Origin: Gallionella sp.
GTDB taxonomy: Bacteria > Pseudomonadota > Gammaproteobacteria > Burkholderiales > Gallionellaceae
Length of the DNA stretch: 9,966 nt
Direction: 5' to 3'
Assembly (NCBI GenBank): GCA_017880945.1
Contig: JADGRM010000061.1
Coordinates: 1-9,966 of the forward strand
Part shown: in pieces, positions 6,534 to 9,966 of the stretch
Numbering within the stretch: the stretch's first letter is position 1
Layout: every line of letters begins with the position of its first letter
Program-made: the position numbers and the translations under genes
The notes under the pieces: generated by a model
Told to the model about the DNA's origin: nothing
The model's database searches: none
The model's input: only the letters and a program-made list of their open reading frames with translations

Positions 6534-7702
6534 TTTTACCCGCACGTTTACTGTCTCTGTTTTTATGTAGCCTGGTTCTATTCAGCACTGCATACGCCAG
6601 TCAACAGGAAGAACTGGAAAACCTGCGTAAGCGCATCGCCACGATGCAGCGCGAAATGGATAAAACCAGCGAATCGAAATCCGGGGCAGCCGATTCTTTA
6701 CGCGAGTCCGAACGGGCAATCAGCAACAGTAATCGCAAACTTGCCCAGCTTGCAGCGCAACAATACGCTGCGGATATCAAGCTCAACAAGCTGCAAGCAC
6801 AGCAGCAAAGATTGAGCGCCAATATGGCAGGGCAACAAGTTCTGCTCGGCAATCTTCTATACCAGCAATATCTTGGCGGCAAGCAGGAATATCTCAAGCT
6901 ATTGCTGAACAATCAGGACCCTAACCAAGTCGCGCGCGATTTGCAATATTACCAATACATCGCCCGCGGCCGCGCTACCTGGCTCGCCACATTGCGCAAC
7001 GATCTTGCCGCGCTAGATGTGGTCAGCAAGGCCACCCTCGATCAGCGTTCGGAACTGGCTTCGTTGCGCATGGAACAAGCTTCTCAGAAACAAACACTCG
7101 AAAAGGAAAAGCATGCCCGGCAACGGATGCTGGTCAAAATTTCAAATCAATTGCGTCAGCAACGCCGCGAGATTAACCATCTGCAACATGACGAAAACCG
7201 CCTGGCGCAACTGGTCGAGAGGATAACCAAAATGCTATCCCAGCCAAACTCAAAATCTCTGTTTCACAATGACAATCTACCGGACAATCGTTTTGATGGC
7301 AGTCCATTCGACCAACTCAAAGGCAAACTGACGCTGCCGATCAGGGGCGAGGTCACCAATCGCTTTGGTACACCTCGGCCCGACAGCTCGGTACATTGGA
7401 AGGGGCTTTTTCTTAGGGCTCCCAGTGGTCAAGCCGTCAAAGCGATCGCTGCCGGGCAGGTGGTATATTCTGACTGGCTGCGTGGTTTCGGCAACCTGCT
7501 CATTATCGATCACGGCAAGGGATATATGAGCTTGTATGGAAACAATGAAACGCTTTATAAACAGGTTGGAGATGTGCTGCGCGGCGGTGATACCATTGCA
7601 ACAGTCGGGAATAGCGGCGGCAACGAGAATTTCGGTTTATACTTTGAACTGCGCCATCAAAGCGAGCCGCTCGATCCTATGAAATGGATGGCTACAAAAT
7701 AA
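6530..7702 (+). CDS. envC: EnvC-like murein hydrolase activator (degenerate LytM/M23 domain)
   Basis: This 390-residue periplasmic protein should activate N-acetylmuramoyl-L-alanine amidases at the septum for daughter-cell separation, as E. coli EnvC does for AmiA/AmiB. Residues 1-23 are a signal peptide (hydrophobic SLFLCSLVLFSTAYA). Residues 24 to about 238 are a long Gln/Leu/Lys-rich coiled coil, and about 270-388 form a LytM domain. The zinc ligands of active M23 peptidases are missing: the HxGxD position reads HWKGL (289-293) and the HxH position reads YFE (371-373), just as in E. coli EnvC, so it is a regulator and not an enzyme. The start is a GTG that overlaps the gpmI stop by four bases (GTGA), implying translational coupling; no strong ribosome site is visible. 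ctpA follows after 13 bp. Confidence 0.92.
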   Translation: MILPARLLSLFLCSLVLFSTAYASQQEELENLRKRIATMQREMDKTSESKSGAADSLRESERAISNSNRKLAQLAAQQYAADIKLNKLQAQQQRLSANMAGQQVLLGNLLYQQYLGGKQEYLKLLLNNQDPNQVARDLQYYQYIARGRATWLATLRNDLAALDVVSKATLDQRSELASLRMEQASQKQTLEKEKHARQRMLVKISNQLRQQRREINHLQHDENRLAQLVERITKMLSQPNSKSLFHNDNLPDNRFDGSPFDQLKGKLTLPIRGEVTNRFGTPRPDSSVHWKGLFLRAPSGQAVKAIAAGQVVYSDWLRGFGNLLIIDHGKGYMSLYGNNETLYKQVGDVLRGGDTIATVGNSGGNENFGLYFELRHQSEPLDPMKWMATK

Positions 7703-7715
7703 CATTGAGGGAATT

Positions 7716-9113
7716 ATGCGTTTTCTGGAAAAAGTAGGTTTGGTCGGTTTGGGTTTGGTTGCGGGCATTTCAGTCAGCCTGCATTTCGCAGCGGTTGCTG
7801 ACAAGGAAACACTCGCCACTCCGCTACCTATCGAGGAATTGCGTGCTTTCTCCGAAGTTTTTGGTCGCATCAAGAGCGACTACGTCGAACCAGTTACCGA
7901 CAAAAAGCTGATCACTGACGCTATTGCTGGCATGTTGAACGGGTTGGATCCACATTCCGCTTATCTGGATGCAGATGCGTTCAAAGAGCTGCAAGTCGGC
8001 ACACACGGTGAGTTCGGTGGTCTCGGTATCGAAGTCGGCATGGAGGACGGAGTGGTGAAAGTCATTTCTCCGATTGAAGACACACCAGCCTACCACGCCG
8101 GCATCAAGAGCGGCGACTTCATCATCAAGATCGATGACACGCTGATCAAGGGCATGTCATTGAACGATGCGGTCAAACGTATGCGCGGCAAACCTGGCAG
8201 CAAAATCATTTTGACCATCATTCGCAAGGATGAGCCCAAGCCTATCGAGATTACGTTGGTACGCGCAGTCATCAAAGTTCAGAGTGTAAAATCAAAACTT
8301 CTGGAATCTGGTTATGGTTTTGTCCGTATCACCCAGTTTCAGGAACAGACTGGCGAGAATCTGGCCACCGCGTTGGAAAATCTTGTAAAGCAGAACAAGG
8401 GCCCGCTAAAAGGCTTGGTTCTTGATTTGCGCAATGATCCGGGCGGACTTCTGACTGGGGCAGTCGGGGTTTCATCGGCTTTTTTAGCCAAGGACGAACT
8501 GGTTGTTTATACCGAAGGTCGTACCGAAGAAGCCAAAATGCATCTGACCGCCAGCCCGGAAAATTATCTGCGCGGAAGTGGAGCGAGTGATTACCTGAAG
8601 AACCTGCCCGATTCCATCAAGAGTGTGCCACTGGTCGTTTTGGTGAATTCCGGCTCCGCATCCGCATCCGAAATTGTGGCTGGTGCTCTGCAAGATCACA
8701 AGCGCGCAGTTATAATGGGCACACAAACTTTCGGCAAGGGTTCAGTACAGACTGTTTTACCATTAGGCAATAACACCGGGATCAAGCTCACTACAGCGCG
8801 CTATTACACGCCGTCGGGAAGGTCCATACAAGCCAAGGGCATCGTACCTGACATTCTGGTGGACGATCCCGCAAATGCAGGGCACGAAAGCAGCTTGTTC
8901 CGTTTACGTGAAGCCGATCTGGACAAGCACCTGATCAATGACAGGCCGTCTGAAGAAAAACCAGGCAGCGATATCAAGAGCACACCTTCCCCGCAGGGTT
9001 CCAAGGAAGATACGACAAAATTCACACCGACCGAATTTGGCTCAAAAAATGACTATCAATTGAATCAAGCAGTGAATCTTCTTAAAGGGATACAAATACT
9101 ACAGGGTAGATAA
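7716..9113 (+). CDS. ctpA: C-terminal processing peptidase, S41 family (CtpA)
   Basis: This 465-residue periplasmic serine protease cleaves proteins near their C-termini; known relatives degrade cell-wall hydrolases and damaged envelope proteins. A hydrophobic N-terminus (about 7-26) is a signal peptide or membrane anchor. A PDZ domain spans about 98-185 (GEFGGLGIEVGM to about ITLVRA), followed by the S41 core with LVLDLRNDPGGLL (234-246). The likely Ser-Lys dyad is Ser316 in NSGSASASEI and Lys341 in TFGKGSVQ, 25 apart as in E. coli Prc, with Gln345 four residues later. The C-terminal 75 residues (after about 390) are charged and Ser/Pro-rich, probably flexible. The ribosome site GAGGGA (7707-7712) is close to the ATG. 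Its place directly behind envC suits a role in controlling peptidoglycan hydrolysis, but the substrate here is an inference. Confidence 0.95.
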   Translation: MRFLEKVGLVGLGLVAGISVSLHFAAVADKETLATPLPIEELRAFSEVFGRIKSDYVEPVTDKKLITDAIAGMLNGLDPHSAYLDADAFKELQVGTHGEFGGLGIEVGMEDGVVKVISPIEDTPAYHAGIKSGDFIIKIDDTLIKGMSLNDAVKRMRGKPGSKIILTIIRKDEPKPIEITLVRAVIKVQSVKSKLLESGYGFVRITQFQEQTGENLATALENLVKQNKGPLKGLVLDLRNDPGGLLTGAVGVSSAFLAKDELVVYTEGRTEEAKMHLTASPENYLRGSGASDYLKNLPDSIKSVPLVVLVNSGSASASEIVAGALQDHKRAVIMGTQTFGKGSVQTVLPLGNNTGIKLTTARYYTPSGRSIQAKGIVPDILVDDPANAGHESSLFRLREADLDKHLINDRPSEEKPGSDIKSTPSPQGSKEDTTKFTPTEFGSKNDYQLNQAVNLLKGIQILQGR

Positions 9114-9134
9114 TCCTACCGCCGCGGGATCGAC

Positions 9135-9539
9135 ATGATTGAATCGGTTGAATTGAACAAACAACGAGATATCGTATTTGATGCTGAATCATTTGGCAAA
9201 ATTGAGCGTGCCTATCTGTTGTTGTCAGGTCTGCCCGACTGCAAAGTCGAGTATGGTGATGCGCCGAATACCCTGCGTATAGCTTACAACTTGCGCCATT
9301 ACACGCTGGAGGGGTTGGAAAGCGGCCTGATCAATGAAGGGTTTCAGCTCGACGACAGTCCATTGCACGCCATCGGTCGCAAGATCATCTATTATTGCGA
9401 AGATACCATCTGCCACAATCTGGACATTCCTTCACATTCAACAAAAATGTATGAGCGGGAAGTATTTGTCAAAGCATATAGCCAACAGCCACACGGCGAC
9501 CATGACGACACGCCTCCGGAGTTGCGCGATTACAAATAG
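9135..9539 (+). CDS. Conserved-looking small protein, possible HMA-like ferredoxin fold
   Basis: I do not recognise this 134-residue protein as a named family. It has no signal peptide or membrane segment, so it is probably cytoplasmic. Residues about 22-72 have the strand-helix-strand-strand-helix-strand rhythm of heavy-metal-associated domains (AYLLLSGLPDCKVEY, then TLRIAYN, YTLEGLESGLINEGFQLD) but lack the CxxC loop. The second half contains Cys88, Cys93-His94 (YYCEDTICHNL) and a His/Asp-rich tail (HGDHDD, 120-125), which could bind metal. A GGGA ribosome site (9126-9129) precedes the ATG by 5 nt. It starts 21 bp after the ctpA stop and ends just before the operon terminator, so it is probably co-transcribed with ctpA. 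Function unknown; the fold is inferred from pattern alone. Confidence 0.75.
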   Translation: MIESVELNKQRDIVFDAESFGKIERAYLLLSGLPDCKVEYGDAPNTLRIAYNLRHYTLEGLESGLINEGFQLDDSPLHAIGRKIIYYCEDTICHNLDIPSHSTKMYEREVFVKAYSQQPHGDHDDTPPELRDYK

Positions 9540-9549
9540 CTGATAGCAT

Positions 9550-9589
9550 CAAACAACAAAGCCCTCGATAACGGGGGCGTTGTTGTTTG
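9550..9589 (+). terminator. Long hairpin terminator at the end of the gpmI operon
   Basis: An outer 10-bp stem (CAAACAACAA with TTGTTGTTTG) encloses one A/G mismatch and an inner 6-bp stem (GCCCTC with GGGGGC, one T-G pair) around the loop GATAAC. The 3' arm is T-rich, but no T-run follows it. It begins 10 bp after the stop of the last gene. As the 5' arm is A-rich, it may also work on the minus strand. It resembles the rrn hairpin at 9869-9905. Confidence 0.8.
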
Positions 9590-9660
9590 CAAGGATCTGA
9601 CGATACTGCAGTTGCAACCGGTCGCCCACTGCAAAATTTGTTCGGCATATGCAATTCCGT

Positions 9661-9700
9661 ACACAAAAATAAAAAGGACTTAGGGATTAGCTAAGTCCTT
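9661..9700 (-). terminator. Rho-independent terminator of tRNA-Lys
   Basis: On the minus strand, AAGGACTTAG (9700-9691) pairs with CTAAGTCCTT (9683-9674) around a 7-nt loop, a perfect 10-bp stem. It is followed directly by a T-rich run (TTTTTATTTTT, counting the last stem bases). It starts 7 nt after the 3' end of the tRNA and is a textbook intrinsic terminator. Confidence 0.9.
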
Positions 9701-9706
9701 GTCATT

Positions 9707-9782
9707 TGGTGGGCCGTGCGGGGATCGAACCTGCGACAAACGGATTAAGAGTCCGCTGCTCTACCAGCTGAGCTAACGACCC
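9707..9782 (-). tRNA. tRNA-Lys (anticodon CUU)
   Basis: This 76-nt tRNA includes an encoded CCA (complement of 9707-9709). The 5' acceptor strand GGGTCGT pairs with ACGGCCC with one U-G pair at position 4. The D-arm (AGCTCAGCTGGTAGAGC), the T-arm (GCAGGTTCGATCCCCGC) and a 5-bp anticodon stem around loop CTCTTAA are all present. The anticodon is CUU, reading AAG. The body closely resembles E. coli tRNA-Lys apart from the anticodon arm. It lies alone between its own promoter and terminator, downstream of the rrn operon and on the same strand. Confidence 0.96.
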
Positions 9783-9811
9783 GATTTGGTACAAACATCG
9801 AAGTGGCGCGC

Positions 9812-9840
9812 ATTATCTGAAATGCTTACTTATCTGTCAA
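9812..9840 (-). promoter_or_regulatory. Near-consensus sigma70 promoter of tRNA-Lys
   Basis: On the minus strand a perfect -35 TTGACA (9840-9835) is followed after exactly 17 nt by GATAAT (9817-9812, 5 of 6). Immediately downstream is GCGCGCC, a GC-rich discriminator typical of stable-RNA promoters under stringent (ppGpp/DksA) control. The sequence upstream of -35 (9841-9861) is AT-rich, possibly an UP element. Transcription should begin near 9805, about 23 nt before the tRNA. Confidence 0.88.
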
Positions 9841-9868
9841 AGTTATTCATTTGAAATACATGCGCTCC

Positions 9869-9905
9869 AAACGCCAACGCCCTCGAAGAGAGGGCGTTGT
9901 CGTTT
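9869..9905 (-). terminator. Terminator hairpin of the rRNA operon
   Basis: Bases 9869-9884 pair with 9890-9905 around the loop GAAGA: 15 base pairs with one C/T mismatch, including the core AACGCCCTC with GAGGGCGTT. The hairpin begins about 5 nt past the 3' end of 5S rRNA (minus strand). The 3' arm ends in GGCGTTT with no longer T-tract. Its place right after 5S makes an rrn terminator or processing hairpin the natural reading. Confidence 0.8.
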
Positions 9906-9910
9906 ATGAA

Positions 9911-9966
9911 GGAGTCTGACGATGACCTACTTTCGCATGGGTAATCCACACTATCATCGGCGCGGA
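9911..9966 (-). rRNA. rrf: 5S ribosomal RNA, 3' part only
   Basis: The minus strand reads CGCCGATGATAGTGTGG, then ATTACCCATGCGAAAG and TAGGTCATCGTCAGACTCC, the conserved 3' half of bacterial 5S rRNA (compare E. coli CGCCGATGGTAGTGTGG and CCCATGCGAGAGTAGG). The 5' half lies beyond the right edge. The exact 3' end is placed at about 9911 by analogy and could be off by a few bases. The rest of an rRNA operon (16S, 23S) is expected to the right. Confidence 0.92.

Noticed and set aside
6530..7702. Active M23 zinc endopeptidase
   Set aside because: The HxGxD and HxH zinc ligands are missing (HWKGL and YFE), matching EnvC-type activators.
9590..9660. Gap between the operon hairpin and the tRNA terminator
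   Set aside because: Apart from the short 5S-like string at its left end I see no gene, promoter or repeat; the ACTGCA repeats are too short to mean anything.
9469..9666. 65-codon minus-strand open frame over the terminator region
   Set aside because: It runs through the operon hairpin and the end of the 9135-9539 gene, with no ribosome site or recognisable features.

Overview
The window looks like the chromosome of a betaproteobacterium, most likely from the Nitrosomonadales (Gallionella/Sideroxydans-like). The basis is the gpmI-envC-ctpA gene order, the character of the proteins, the 3' part of a betaproteobacterial-type 5S rRNA and moderate G+C. The genus is an inference. It is ordinary core chromosome plus one regulated accessory efflux operon. 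I see no insertion sequence, prophage or CRISPR array.

Left half (1-4895, all minus strand): read 5'->3' from the right, the order is an ArsR-family repressor, a promoter overlapped by a perfect inverted repeat, a periplasmic membrane-fusion protein, an RND pump of the AcrB/HAE type, and the start of a small DUF2892 (YgaP-like) membrane protein that runs off the left edge. The repressor lacks the classical ArsR metal-site motif. It has two cysteines, Cys32 and Cys98, exactly 66 residues apart, as in the persulfide sensors SqrR and BigR. DUF2892 proteins are also frequent in sulfide/persulfide operons. Together these suggest a sulfane-sulfur-responsive RND efflux module, the most interesting part of the window. 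No outer-membrane channel is seen; it may lie beyond the left edge or be shared.

Right half (4995-9539, plus strand): gpmI (cofactor-independent phosphoglycerate mutase), envC (catalytically dead LytM amidase activator) and ctpA (S41 C-terminal processing protease) form a tight operon. gpmI and envC overlap by 4 bp; envC and ctpA are 13 bp apart. A small uncharacterised protein with a possible HMA-like ferredoxin fold follows. A long hairpin terminator closes the operon.

Right end (9661-9966, minus strand): an rRNA operon enters from the right. It shows the 3' half of 5S rRNA, a terminator hairpin, then a tRNA-Lys(CUU) with its own near-consensus promoter and its own terminator with a T-tract. 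The hairpin region at 9550-9605 resembles the 5S 3' end plus rrn terminator at 9869-9924, and may be a decayed copy of an rrn operon end.
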